Of a DNA stretch of 64,000 nucleotides, positions 8,089 to 15,965 are shown piece by piece. Position numbers and translations under genes: made by a program. The DNA comes from Phycisphaerales bacterium (GTDB taxonomy: Bacteria > Planctomycetota > Phycisphaerae > Phycisphaerales > SM1A02): the NCBI GenBank assembly GCA_022446965.1, contig JAKVBV010000012.1, forward strand, positions 1 to 64,000, read 5' to 3'. Every line of letters begins with the position of its first letter. The first letter of the stretch is position 1. A model generated the notes under the pieces. That model was given only the letters and a program-made list of their open reading frames with translations. It was not told the DNA's origin and did no database searches.

Positions 8089-8919
8089 TTAGAGATCGGT
8101 CCACGCGGCTTTGGGGGTGGTGTTTGCCCACGCCGCTGTATAGGTATCGGCTGGAATGGCCAGATAGGCTGGATAGTCTTGCCGGGCCTGGGCGACAGCA
8201 TCGAGATCGATGTCGACAAAGGCCAGCGGATCTTCGGTTTCAAGGACCACCTCGCCCCGCGGGCACACCACCACCGAGGGGCCGCCGATGGGTGTACCAC
8301 CTTCGGGGCCGGGCCGATTCACCGAGGCGACCCAGCAGCCGGTGGTGATTGCATTGGCACGCCACATGGTGGTCCATGTGTCCAGCGTGCCCGCTTCGGT
8401 GGCGCGAGGGTTGAGGATCAACTGACACCCGTGGGCGGCCAGATGTTGGCAGCCGAAGGGGCGGTTGTTGTCCGAGCAGATTTGAATGCCCACACGCATG
8501 TCAGCAAGAACGCACGGCATGGGCGGATCTTGCCCCGCGTCGTAATGATCGGCTTCCCAAAAGCCCACCTCATCGGGGATGTGCACCTTGCGGTAGTGCA
8601 TCACCAGGGTGCCATCGGCATCGATGCACAGGGCGGTGTTGAAGCGTCGGCCTTCAGCATCGGTGTGAATGCCTCCGCCGACAAGGGCCACGCCGGCCTG
8701 AGCCGCCGAGGCACATTGCATGGCGGCGCGAGGACCATCGAGCGGTTCCGCATGGGAGGGATCGGCCTGTTTCGTGCATGGCGCCCACGGCAGGCTGGGG
8801 ATCTCAGGCAAGCACACCAGATCGGCGCCGCCGTCGCGTGCTTCCTTGAGTCGAGCCGTCAACGCTGCCCCGTGATCGGGTGTGGGGAAGACATCGCGAA
8901 GCAGCGCCAACCGTGGCAT
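8089..8919 (-). CDS. carbon-nitrogen hydrolase (nitrilase superfamily)
   Basis: 276 residues, the usual size for the superfamily. The catalytic triad is visible: Glu39 in CLPEIP, Lys111 in YRKVHIP and Cys148 in QICSDNNRP, in the style of N-carbamoylputrescine amidase and beta-ureidopropionase relatives. It should hydrolyse an amide or carbamoyl group to acid plus ammonia, with the substrate undetermined. A TACCAT box lies 7 bases before the ATG at 8919, which suggests a leaderless transcript that continues into the beta-repeat gene. Confidence 0.85.
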   Translation of the reverse strand: MPRLALLRDVFPTPDHGAALTARLKEARDGGADLVCLPEIPSLPWAPCTKQADPSHAEPLDGPRAAMQCASAAQAGVALVGGGIHTDAEGRRFNTALCIDADGTLVMHYRKVHIPDEVGFWEADHYDAGQDPPMPCVLADMRVGIQICSDNNRPFGCQHLAAHGCQLILNPRATEAGTLDTWTTMWRANAITTGCWVASVNRPGPEGGTPIGGPSVVVCPRGEVVLETEDPLAFVDIDLDAVAQARQDYPAYLAIPADTYTAAWANTTPKAAWTDL

Positions 8920-8926
8920 GGGGGGG

Positions 8927-8932
8927 ATGGTA
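8927..8932 (-). promoter_or_regulatory. TANNNT box, likely -10 of leaderless mRNA
   Basis: TACCAT on the minus strand, 7 bases before the ATG at 8919. Confidence 0.4.
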
Positions 8933-8966
8933 TGCGATCAGCGGCGCGTTTGGCGGCAGGCGCACG

Positions 8967-9040
8967 CACCCCGGGCAGGACTCGAACCTGCGGCCTGCGC
9001 TTTAGGAAAGCGCTGCTCTATCCAGCTGAGCTACCGGGGC
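8967..9040 (-). tRNA. tRNA-Arg (anticodon CCT)
   Basis: A complete 74-base cloverleaf on the minus strand: acceptor arm GCCCCGG/CCGGGGT, D arm GCTC/GAGC, anticodon arm GCGCT/AGCGC with loop TTCCTAA giving anticodon CCT (reads AGG), variable loop of 5, and T arm GCAGG/CCTGC with loop TTCGAGT. The CCA end is not encoded. Confidence 0.95.
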
Positions 9041-9065
9041 AGTGTGTGCCCGTGCGTGTCGTGCG

Positions 9066-9254
9066 TCAGTCACCGACCAGCTGCACGACAAAGAACAACA
9101 GAAACACGCCGCCTGCGATCAGCCCGGTGGTTCGCGCCGCGGCGCTCCATTCGGGTGCCACCGCGTAGGTGGCCCAGGCACCGATGCAGATCAGCAATGA
9201 CGCCCACGTCAGTAGCGTGAGCATTCGTGATCCTGATGATGCAGTGGTGGTCAT
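9066..9254 (-). CDS. small two-helix membrane protein
   Basis: 62 residues with two hydrophobic helices (about 11-31 and 41-60) and no catalytic motif. No family recognised. It lies directly upstream of the tRNA-Arg gene on the same strand. The ATG at 9254 begins MTTTASSGS. Confidence 0.5.
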   Translation of the reverse strand: MTTTASSGSRMLTLLTWASLLICIGAWATYAVAPEWSAAARTTGLIAGGVFLLFFVVQLVGD

Positions 9255-9312
9255 GACGCCGTGTTCCTACCGTGGGCGTCAGTCTAGCCGCTGCGAGATG
9301 GCGAACAGGTGA

Positions 9313-9933
9313 TCAAGCGATGAGCCGCAAGCGGGGGCGCTCAACCAATTCAAGGAAGGCATCCACCAGAACGGGATCAAACTGCGTGCCCGCACAACGA
9401 TCGAGCTCGTCGCCAGCCTTACGGTCGCTCTTCGTGGCGGCGTACGGCCTTGGGGACGTCATTGCGTCCCACACGTCGACCACAGCGATCAACCGAGCGA
9501 TGAGCGGTGTCTCGATGCCGTGGGTGTCGAAGCGGTCATGATGCCGCGCGACGGGTTCGACAAGATGCCCGAGCATCGTGTCGCCCTTGAGCATGGCAGC
9601 GCCCAATGCCACATGGCGGTCTACATGGGCGCGTTCGCTGGCAGTGAGTTTGCGTGGCGCATCAAGCAGTGTGGTGTCGATCGCTGCTTTGCCGATGTCG
9701 TGCAGCAGCCCGGCGTGGCAGGCATCAGCGACCCGATCTTCACGCCAGCCCAGGGCACGGGCCAATTGCTGAGCAAGACGTCCCACGCGGCGGCAGTGCG
9801 ACGCTGACGCCGGGTGCACGTCATGCAACACCTGCAGGTGTTGTTCGATGTGTTGGGTGATGCGATCAGCAGCAGGGCGAATGCGGGCCACGATGTTGAT
9901 GTCGGTCGTCGGGGTGATCGTGGCGTGGGGCAT
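9313..9933 (-). CDS. HD-domain phosphohydrolase, degenerate HD-GYP type
   Basis: 206 residues. The HD core is clear: HCRRVGRLA, HAGLLHDIGK with the metal-binding HD, HVALGA and RHHDRFD. HD-GYP cyclic-di-GMP phosphodiesterases have HHExxDGxGYP at the last position; here the segment reads HHDRFDTHGIETP, so the GYP signature is gone although the following IARLIAVVDVWDAMTSPRPY is family-like. It may hydrolyse a cyclic dinucleotide or another phosphoester, or act as a sensor. Start ATG at 9933 has GGAG 10 bases upstream; the longer frame upstream has an implausible Arg/Thr-rich lead. A GGDEF protein lies at 41091-42335. Confidence 0.75.
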   Translation of the reverse strand: MPHATITPTTDINIVARIRPAADRITQHIEQHLQVLHDVHPASASHCRRVGRLAQQLARALGWREDRVADACHAGLLHDIGKAAIDTTLLDAPRKLTASERAHVDRHVALGAAMLKGDTMLGHLVEPVARHHDRFDTHGIETPLIARLIAVVDVWDAMTSPRPYAATKSDRKAGDELDRCAGTQFDPVLVDAFLELVERPRLRLIA

Positions 9934-10045
9934 TGGACATGGCTCCTGCAAGACGCGGATCGTGGCGTCGACAGGACAAGCCCTCACCTGACGGCAGGCT
10001 TTCAGCAGGACCAGAAAAAAGGGCGTGCCAGGGCCGCCACAGTGG

Positions 10046-10630
10046 TCATTCCTGCGTGTCGTCGTCGTGCGGTGTGTCGGCCGCGCCGGCGGCCTTGCGG
10101 AGCGTGTTGCCCAATGCGACCCGGTCGGCACCACGAATGATGAGATCCAAGCCCAGCAGGAACAGCACCAGATACGCGGCGATCTGTGGCTCGGTCAGCA
10201 TGAAGATGCCCGCCCCAAGCGTGATGAGACCAACCAACAGGCTCAACTGCCAGCCGCCGCGGGGGCGGTGGGACAAGGCGAAGGCGGTGGAGACCACGCC
10301 CCACAAGAGCACGCTGATTCCCACGATCACACCGAAGGCGGCCAGGGCTTCCTTGGCCCATAGCAACAACACGAGCCCGAGCACGAATGGTGCGAGGGCG
10401 GCGATCCAGGCCAGTGGCGACACCGGTGCCTGCGCATGTGACAACCACAGTCGTGCACCGATGGCGACGCCGGCGAGCATCAACAGCCCTCCTCCAGCTT
10501 GCACCACCCATGGGTTGTCCGTGAATGCGTCGCCCACCAGCACGATGCCCAGCAACAACAACAGGACACCGTCGACGAGGATGATCCATGCGGCGGGACG
10601 AAGCAGGTTGGGGGCACTTGGCGTGGTCAT
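10046..10630 (-). CDS. HdeD-like DUF308 membrane protein
   Basis: 194 residues, almost entirely hydrophobic, with about six membrane helices arranged as helix pairs (WIILVDGVLLLLLGIVLVG, FVLGLVLLLWA, LVGLITLGAGIFML and others) and a short charged C-terminal tail ending DDDTQE. This fits the DUF308/HdeD family, linked to acid-stress survival in enterobacteria but largely uncharacterised. The ATG at 10630 is preceded by TACGCT at a distance of 7, suggesting a leaderless start; the frame upstream of it overlaps the divergent small gene at 10680. Confidence 0.75.
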   Translation of the reverse strand: MTTPSAPNLLRPAAWIILVDGVLLLLLGIVLVGDAFTDNPWVVQAGGGLLMLAGVAIGARLWLSHAQAPVSPLAWIAALAPFVLGLVLLLWAKEALAAFGVIVGISVLLWGVVSTAFALSHRPRGGWQLSLLVGLITLGAGIFMLTEPQIAAYLVLFLLGLDLIIRGADRVALGNTLRKAAGAADTPHDDDTQE

Positions 10631-10637
10631 ACTCGCA

Positions 10638-10643
10638 AGCGTA
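10638..10643 (-). promoter_or_regulatory. TANNNT box, likely -10 of leaderless mRNA
   Basis: TACGCT on the minus strand, 7 bases before the ATG at 10630. Confidence 0.35.
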
Positions 10644-10679
10644 CCGTGTACATGCCCTCGAGGCGTTTGGAGGCTGACC

Positions 10680-10865
10680 ATGGCGAACAAGACACCGGTG
10701 ACGATTGAACTGACCCCGCAACAGTTGCAATGGCTCGAGTCCAAGACAGCCGATCACGGCCTGCCCAACATCGGCAAGGCGGTGCGATGCCTTATCAATC
10801 ACGCCCGTGACGAGGCGTCGGCGGATGAAGCCATCTTCGGCACGATTCGCTGTCCGGATTGCTGA
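10680..10865 (+). CDS. small protein, possible ribbon-helix-helix type
   Basis: 61 residues. The N-terminal strand TPVTIELTPQQLQWLE followed by helical segments (GLPNIGKAVRCLINHARDE) resembles a CopG/ribbon-helix-helix DNA-binding fold, and the C-terminus ends in CPDC, a possible metal-binding Cys pair. GGAGG lies seven bases before the ATG at 10680, strong support for a real start. It is divergent from the DUF308 gene and its stop lies 5 bases from the convergent permease stop. The DNA-binding role is inferred from the pattern only. Confidence 0.65.
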   Translation: MANKTPVTIELTPQQLQWLESKTADHGLPNIGKAVRCLINHARDEASADEAIFGTIRCPDC

Positions 10866-10870
10866 CCAAT

Positions 10871-13024
10871 TCAGGATTGATCAGGGCCCAACGGGATGGT
10901 CCGGTCCAGATCGAGCGATGCTCGCAACGCCGCGATGCCCTCGGGTTCACCCAACAGCACCACACGATCACCATGACGCAGCACCGTTGATCCGCGTGGC
11001 ACGATGCTGTCTTCATCGCGGCCGATCATGGCCACGATCACATCCTCGGGCAGTGTGAGATCACGCAGCGCGATGTCGATCCAGTCGTGCGCGGGACCGC
11101 CGGTACGCAGCCGGAGATCCAAACTGCGTTCACGCCGCAGCAGGCACGCCTTCAAACTCTCCGAGCCCGTCACCGATCGCCAGCGGTCGTGGAAGCCAGG
11201 TTGCTCCACAGCGATGGCGATGCTCGCAAGCAGGCGCAGGTGCATGCCCGGGTCTGCTTCGGGTGACACAAGGAAGAAGATCGCGTCCACGTGCTGCGTT
11301 CGCACCACGTGGTCTGCGCCACCCACCTCGATGTTCATGCCCTCCCGGCATCGCACAATCACCAACTCGGGAGTGGCAATGTCGTCAGACCGTGTGTGGG
11401 GCAGGGCCGCGCCACCAGCCACTGGCGTTGCACCGATTCGGGTGCCTTCGAGGAACTCGGTGCAGAGCCAGTTGCTGTCTAAGCCACGTCGTTCTGAGAT
11501 CGCGGCGGAGGCCAGCGAGGCCGCCGTTGCGAACCCCGAATCGGGTGGCAAGTCGATCACGTGCGCTTCGGCCACGACCGCTTCGAAGGGGTCGGCCTTG
11601 CGCAGCCCCTTCTCCTTGATGATCTCACGCAACTCCATGTCGAGGGGGTTGAACTGCTGCTTGCCCAGTTGGGCGAAGATGTGATGGATGGCGCCAATTC
11701 GCCGCACCCGCTTGGATGCGTACCAGTGGAACCACAACACCCCGACGGTGATCAAGCTCAGTGCGAAGAGCACCGGGATCCAGCCCAACATGATGATGCA
11801 GAACAGACACGCCGCCATGCCGGCGATGGGCAGTAGGGGATAGAGCGGCGCACGAAAGCCCGGGTCGTACGATTCGATGCGGCTTTGCCGCATCACGATC
11901 ACGCCGGCGCACACCGCAGTGAACAGCAACAGTTTGAGCGTGCCGGCGTACTTGGCGATCACCAACGGATCGAGCAGCACGATTTCGGCAACGATCAATG
12001 CCACCGTGGCGATCACGGCGCGTGTCGGCGTGTTGAAGCGACCGACGGCGCGGAAGTAGGCCGGGAATGTGTGGTCGCGCCCCATGGCGAATGGGTATCG
12101 CGATGCGCTCAGGATTCCTGCATTGGCCACCGACATGAATGAGCCGATTGCGGCAATCGACACCAGGATCAAGCCGGTGCGTCCCGCCAGCACTTGGGCG
12201 GCGGCTGCCGCGGGCGTGGACGATTCCACCAATTCGGTGGGCGACAGCACGCCGATCATCACAGTGACACCCAGGCCGTACAGCGTCATCGCTGCGCCCA
12301 ACGCGAGCAGCATGCCCACGGGGATGTTGCGTTCGGGGTTCTGCACTTCTTCGGCGACGCTCGCCACCTTGGTCAAGCCCATGTAGGCCACCACCACGAC
12401 ACCGATCATGCTGATCATGGTGCCCTCGCCCTTGGCGAAGAAGTGGTCGAAGCGTGCTTGGTTCACTTCCGGCAGGCCATTGATGCAGAACCACACCAGA
12501 AGGCCGATGACGCACACCACCAGCCCCTGCTGAATGCGAGCGGCTTTACCTGCCCCGACGATGTTCAGCAGCCCGAACAACACGGTAGCCACCACGGCGA
12601 TGACGGTGGTGTTGGGAGGATGATCAAAGAACAGTGAGATGTAGAAGCCCGCACCGACGAGGGCGAAGGAGGCTTTGAGGGACAGTGCGATCCACGAGCT
12701 GATGCCCGCAATCGAGCCCGCCATGGGGCCGAACGCCCGGTCCATGTAGAAGTACACCCCGCCTGCCCTGGGCATGGCGGTGGTCAGCTCAGCCTTGCAC
12801 AGGATGGGCAGCAGCACCACGACGCCGGCGAGCAGATAGGCCAGCACGATCGCCGGTCCGGCCATGTCGTAGGCCATCGAGGGCAGCAGAAAGAAGCCGC
12901 TCGACACGGTGGTGCCAAAGGACAGGGCGAAGACGCCGAAGAGCCCAATGTGCTTGTGCAATGTTCCTTTTGAGCCAGCCATGAGCATTTTTGCGAGTGT
13001 CTTGCCGCGGAGATCGCGGGTCAT
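10871..13024 (-). CDS. APC-family permease fused to PTS-IIA-like and TrkA-C-like domains
   Basis: 717 residues. Residues about 20-440 are an amino acid-polyamine-organocation permease with about 12 helices (begins LFGVFALSFGTTVSSGFFLLP). About 470-610 resembles the fructose/nitrogen type PTS-IIA domain, with a candidate phospho-His in ALPHTRSD. About 630-705 resembles a TrkA-C/RCK-C ligand-binding domain (DVIVAMIGRDEDSIVPRGST, then VVLLGEPEGI). The tail domains would gate transport in response to phosphorylation or a ligand such as a nucleotide. Substrate unknown; amino acid or cation exchange are candidates. GGAGG stands before the ATG at 13024. Divergent from paaN. Confidence 0.85.
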   Translation of the reverse strand: MTRDLRGKTLAKMLMAGSKGTLHKHIGLFGVFALSFGTTVSSGFFLLPSMAYDMAGPAIVLAYLLAGVVVLLPILCKAELTTAMPRAGGVYFYMDRAFGPMAGSIAGISSWIALSLKASFALVGAGFYISLFFDHPPNTTVIAVVATVLFGLLNIVGAGKAARIQQGLVVCVIGLLVWFCINGLPEVNQARFDHFFAKGEGTMISMIGVVVVAYMGLTKVASVAEEVQNPERNIPVGMLLALGAAMTLYGLGVTVMIGVLSPTELVESSTPAAAAAQVLAGRTGLILVSIAAIGSFMSVANAGILSASRYPFAMGRDHTFPAYFRAVGRFNTPTRAVIATVALIVAEIVLLDPLVIAKYAGTLKLLLFTAVCAGVIVMRQSRIESYDPGFRAPLYPLLPIAGMAACLFCIIMLGWIPVLFALSLITVGVLWFHWYASKRVRRIGAIHHIFAQLGKQQFNPLDMELREIIKEKGLRKADPFEAVVAEAHVIDLPPDSGFATAASLASAAISERRGLDSNWLCTEFLEGTRIGATPVAGGAALPHTRSDDIATPELVIVRCREGMNIEVGGADHVVRTQHVDAIFFLVSPEADPGMHLRLLASIAIAVEQPGFHDRWRSVTGSESLKACLLRRERSLDLRLRTGGPAHDWIDIALRDLTLPEDVIVAMIGRDEDSIVPRGSTVLRHGDRVVLLGEPEGIAALRASLDLDRTIPLGPDQS

Positions 13025-13059
13025 CGTCCTCCAATGGCCGCGCGTGGTTGGCGGAGTCC

Positions 13060-13089
13060 ATCATAGGTTGGTGGTGCGTACGGTGTCGT
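13060..13089 (-). promoter_or_regulatory. possible promoter of the permease gene
   Basis: On the minus strand ACGACA (13084-13089) and TATGAT (13060-13065) are 18 bases apart, about 35 bases before the permease start. Confidence 0.35.
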
Positions 13090-13094
13090 ACAAT
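13089..13094 (+). promoter_or_regulatory. possible -10 element of paaN-paaY
   Basis: TACAAT lies 38 bases before the GTG start of paaN; a -35 match is weak (TTGGTG, 15-base spacer). Confidence 0.35.
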
Positions 13095-13132
13095 GCACGC
13101 TCGGCGGAGTTGACCGCTGGTGGAGATGACAC

Positions 13133-14827
13133 GTGAGCGATTCGTTCTTTGACGCACACCGCGCCACCCTCGAGGGCGCACTGGCCGCCATCGATGACCG
13201 TGGATTTTGGGCCGCCTATCCCGAAGTGCCAAGCAAGCGCATCTATGGTGAAACCGCCCGCGAAGATGGCATGGCCGCGTGGAAGTCGCGGTTGGGCAAA
13301 CCCTTCGAGGTCGATCAACCCGGTGTGGTGGGGACGGTCGCGGCCGAGACCTCGCCGTATGGCATCGCCACTGACATCAGCTATCCCAGCATCGATCTGA
13401 ATCAACTGCTACCCGCAGCCGTGGCCGCGATGGACACCTGGAAGCGCGCGTCGATCGAAGATCGCGTGGGCGTGTGTCTCGAAATCCTGCACCGGCTCAA
13501 TCGTCGTTCGTTCGAGATGGCCTTCGCAGTGATGCACACCACGGGGCAGGGCTTCATGATGGCGTTCCAGGCCGGTGGCCCACATGCGCAGGATCGCGGC
13601 CTTGAAGCGCTGGCCATGGCCTACCGTGCGATGAAGGCATGTCCCGCTTCGGCCACCTGGACTAAGCAGGTGTCCAAGACCGAGACGATCACCCTGAACA
13701 AGTCGTGGCGGATCGTGCCGCGTGGTGTAGCAGTGAACATTGGGTGTTCGACATTCCCCACCTGGAATGGCTATCCCGGACTGTTTGCATCATTAGCCAC
13801 GGGTAATGCCGTGGTCGTCAAGCCGCATCCCGGTGCCGTGTTGCCGTTGGCGATCACGGTGGAGATCGCCCGCGATGTGCTGGCCGAAGCGGGCTTTGAT
13901 CCCAATGTGGTCACGCTCGCATGTGACACGCAGGATGCACCCGTCGCGCAGGATCTGGTGGTCCACGACTCGGTCGGCATCGTGGACTTCACCGGCGGCA
14001 ACGCCTTCGGTGACTGGATCGAAGCCAATGCCACGCAGGCCAAGGTGTACACCGAGAAGGCCGGTGTGAACGCGGTCGTGCTCGACGGCTGTGATGATCT
14101 TCGTGCCATGACCGGCAACCTGGCGTTCTCGTTGAGCTTGTACTCCGGTCAGATGTGCACCACGCCGCAGAACATCTTCATTCCCGAAGACGGCATCGAT
14201 ACCCCCGACGGCCGCATGTCGTTCGACGACACGTGTGCCGCAATCGTGAAGGCCGTGGACTGGTTCCTGTCCGATCCGGCCCGCGCCAACGAAGTGCTCG
14301 GCGCGGTGCAGTCTCCAGCAACCGTGCAACGACAAGGCTCAGCCAAGACCGCCGGCGGCACGATGCTCCGTGACTGCACGCCGGTGCCGCATGAGCATTT
14401 CCCAGACGCCCGAGTGTCTTCGCCCCTCATCATGCAGGTCGATGCCGCTGATGCAGCGTTGTATCAGCAGGAGTGCTTCGGTCCGGTGGTGTACATCGTC
14501 AAGACCGGGTCCACATGCGAGTCGATCACGCAGGCTGCGGACACGGCCAAGGCCAAGGGCGGGTTGACCGCGGCCCTGTGGACACGCGACGACAGGGTGA
14601 TCGACGCGGCGACCGATGCATTTGGAGACGCCGGCGTGGCGTTGTCGGTGAATCTGGCGGGGCAGATCTGGATGAACCAATCGGCAGCATTCAGTGACTT
14701 TCACGTGTCGGGTGCCAATCCCGCGGGCAATGCCACGCTGTGTGACATGGCCTTCGTGGCGGATCGATTCCGCACCGTGGCCACGCGCATTCCCGTCGCC
14801 GCGCCTGTTGAAGAGGCCGCCTGCTGA
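13133..14827 (+). CDS. paaN: phenylacetate degradation aldehyde dehydrogenase PaaN
   Basis: 564 residues of the shorter PaaN family: an aldehyde dehydrogenase without the C-terminal MaoC-like hydratase domain that E. coli PaaZ carries (681 residues). The catalytic Cys is at about 342 in YSGQMCTTPQ; the NAD-binding and Glu regions (VVKPHPGAVLPL, VYTEKAGVNAVVLDG) are present. In the aerobic CoA-dependent phenylacetate pathway the enzyme oxidises the ring-opened semialdehyde; who supplies ring hydrolysis here is not evident. The start is GTG at 13133 with GGAG seven bases before it. It overlaps paaY by one base (TGATG) and so is coupled to it. Confidence 0.85.
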   Translation: MSDSFFDAHRATLEGALAAIDDRGFWAAYPEVPSKRIYGETAREDGMAAWKSRLGKPFEVDQPGVVGTVAAETSPYGIATDISYPSIDLNQLLPAAVAAMDTWKRASIEDRVGVCLEILHRLNRRSFEMAFAVMHTTGQGFMMAFQAGGPHAQDRGLEALAMAYRAMKACPASATWTKQVSKTETITLNKSWRIVPRGVAVNIGCSTFPTWNGYPGLFASLATGNAVVVKPHPGAVLPLAITVEIARDVLAEAGFDPNVVTLACDTQDAPVAQDLVVHDSVGIVDFTGGNAFGDWIEANATQAKVYTEKAGVNAVVLDGCDDLRAMTGNLAFSLSLYSGQMCTTPQNIFIPEDGIDTPDGRMSFDDTCAAIVKAVDWFLSDPARANEVLGAVQSPATVQRQGSAKTAGGTMLRDCTPVPHEHFPDARVSSPLIMQVDAADAALYQQECFGPVVYIVKTGSTCESITQAADTAKAKGGLTAALWTRDDRVIDAATDAFGDAGVALSVNLAGQIWMNQSAAFSDFHVSGANPAGNATLCDMAFVADRFRTVATRIPVAAPVEEAAC

Positions 14828-15438
14828 TGCCCTGCTACACCTGGGAGGGCATCACGCCCGTCGTGGATCCGACCGCCTTCGTGCACGCTGATGCCGTGCT
14901 CATTGGCGACGTGATCATCGGACCGGGGTGCTTGGTCGGTCCGTGTGCTGTGCTACGCGGCGACATCGGCCGACTGGAACTCAAGGCCGGCAGCAACGTG
15001 CAGGATGGTTGCGTGGTTCACTGCTTCCCGGGCAAGGATGTCATCGTGCATGAGAACGGCCATGTGGGTCATGGCGCCGTGTTGCATGGGTGCAGTGTGG
15101 GTCGCAACGCCCTCATCGGCATGAACGCCGTGCTGATGGATGATGTGGTGGTGGGGGAGAACGCCATCGTCGGCGCGCTGTCCTTCGTGAAGGAACGCAC
15201 CGAGATTCCTTCCAACACCCTGTGGGCTGGGTCGCCCGCGAAGCAGATTCGTGAATTGAGCGAGAAGGAAATCGGCTGGAAGTCGCGTGGCACGGCGGTG
15301 TACCACCACCTCGCCGCGCGTCATCTGGCGACGGAATCACAGGTTGATCCTCTGCCCATGGCTGATGACGATCGTCTCGCCCAGCGTGTGCCCGACGTGT
15401 TGTACGAAACAAAGAAGACCAGCAGCGACGATCAGTGA
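14827..15438 (+). CDS. paaY: PaaY-like hexapeptide-repeat protein (gamma-carbonic anhydrase fold)
   Basis: 203 residues. Residues about 10-150 are left-handed beta-helix hexapeptide repeats (VLIGDVIIGPGCLVGPCAVL, VGHGAVLHGC, IGMNAVLMDDVVVGENAIVG) with the metal-binding His residues of the gamma-carbonic anhydrase fold (HGAVLHGC and an earlier VVHCF), followed by a helical tail. E. coli PaaY is a thioesterase that clears dead-end CoA esters of the phenylacetate pathway; coupling to paaN supports the same role here. Confidence 0.8.
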   Translation: MPCYTWEGITPVVDPTAFVHADAVLIGDVIIGPGCLVGPCAVLRGDIGRLELKAGSNVQDGCVVHCFPGKDVIVHENGHVGHGAVLHGCSVGRNALIGMNAVLMDDVVVGENAIVGALSFVKERTEIPSNTLWAGSPAKQIRELSEKEIGWKSRGTAVYHHLAARHLATESQVDPLPMADDDRLAQRVPDVLYETKKTSSDDQ

Positions 15439-15965
15439 TCGGCCGGGCGTTCAAACGCCCATGGCGGTCCCCACACGTCCAACGTGCCGATTCGTGCCCG
15501 TTTGCGGTTCTGCATCGTGATGGCATCCCACGGGATGCTGGCATCGACAGCACCGAACACCCGCAGCAGTCCGATCAGGCGCAGATGCAGGTGCGTCTGG
15601 TCCTTGGTCACGTGCACGCACAGACCGAGATTCATCAGTTGCATGCGAAACGACTGAAAGCGGCGGCGCTGGGCATCTGCAGTTGGTTCGATCGGCGGCC
15701 ATGGGGCCACCATGCGGTTCCATAACAGTGATATCGCGGCACGCATGGTGCACAGCAGAAATGCGACGGTGAGCACGCCGATGATCCAACCGGTGAACGG
15801 CCACTTCATGAACACCGCAGCGAGGATGACGCCGAGGATCGCCATGTCGGCCAGCAACAGCACGCCGATGAACATGGGCATGGAGACCGGTGGCTTGGGC
15901 GATGTGGAATCGACCTCGCTTGGCGCGTCGTCACCTTCGCGAACGGGAAGGTCGTCGCGACTCAT
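15432..15965 (-). CDS. hypothetical membrane protein
   Basis: 177 residues: an acidic N-terminal 28 residues, two membrane helices (about 30-52 and 56-80) and a soluble C-terminal domain containing DQTHLHLRLIGLLRVFG and SIPWDAITM. No family recognised. Its start overlaps the stop of the E3-like gene by 4 bases, so it appears to be the last gene of the dehydrogenase operon. Its stop overlaps the convergent paaY by 7 bases. Confidence 0.6.
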   Translation of the reverse strand: MSRDDLPVREGDDAPSEVDSTSPKPPVSMPMFIGVLLLADMAILGVILAAVFMKWPFTGWIIGVLTVAFLLCTMRAAISLLWNRMVAPWPPIEPTADAQRRRFQSFRMQLMNLGLCVHVTKDQTHLHLRLIGLLRVFGAVDASIPWDAITMQNRKRARIGTLDVWGPPWAFERPADH

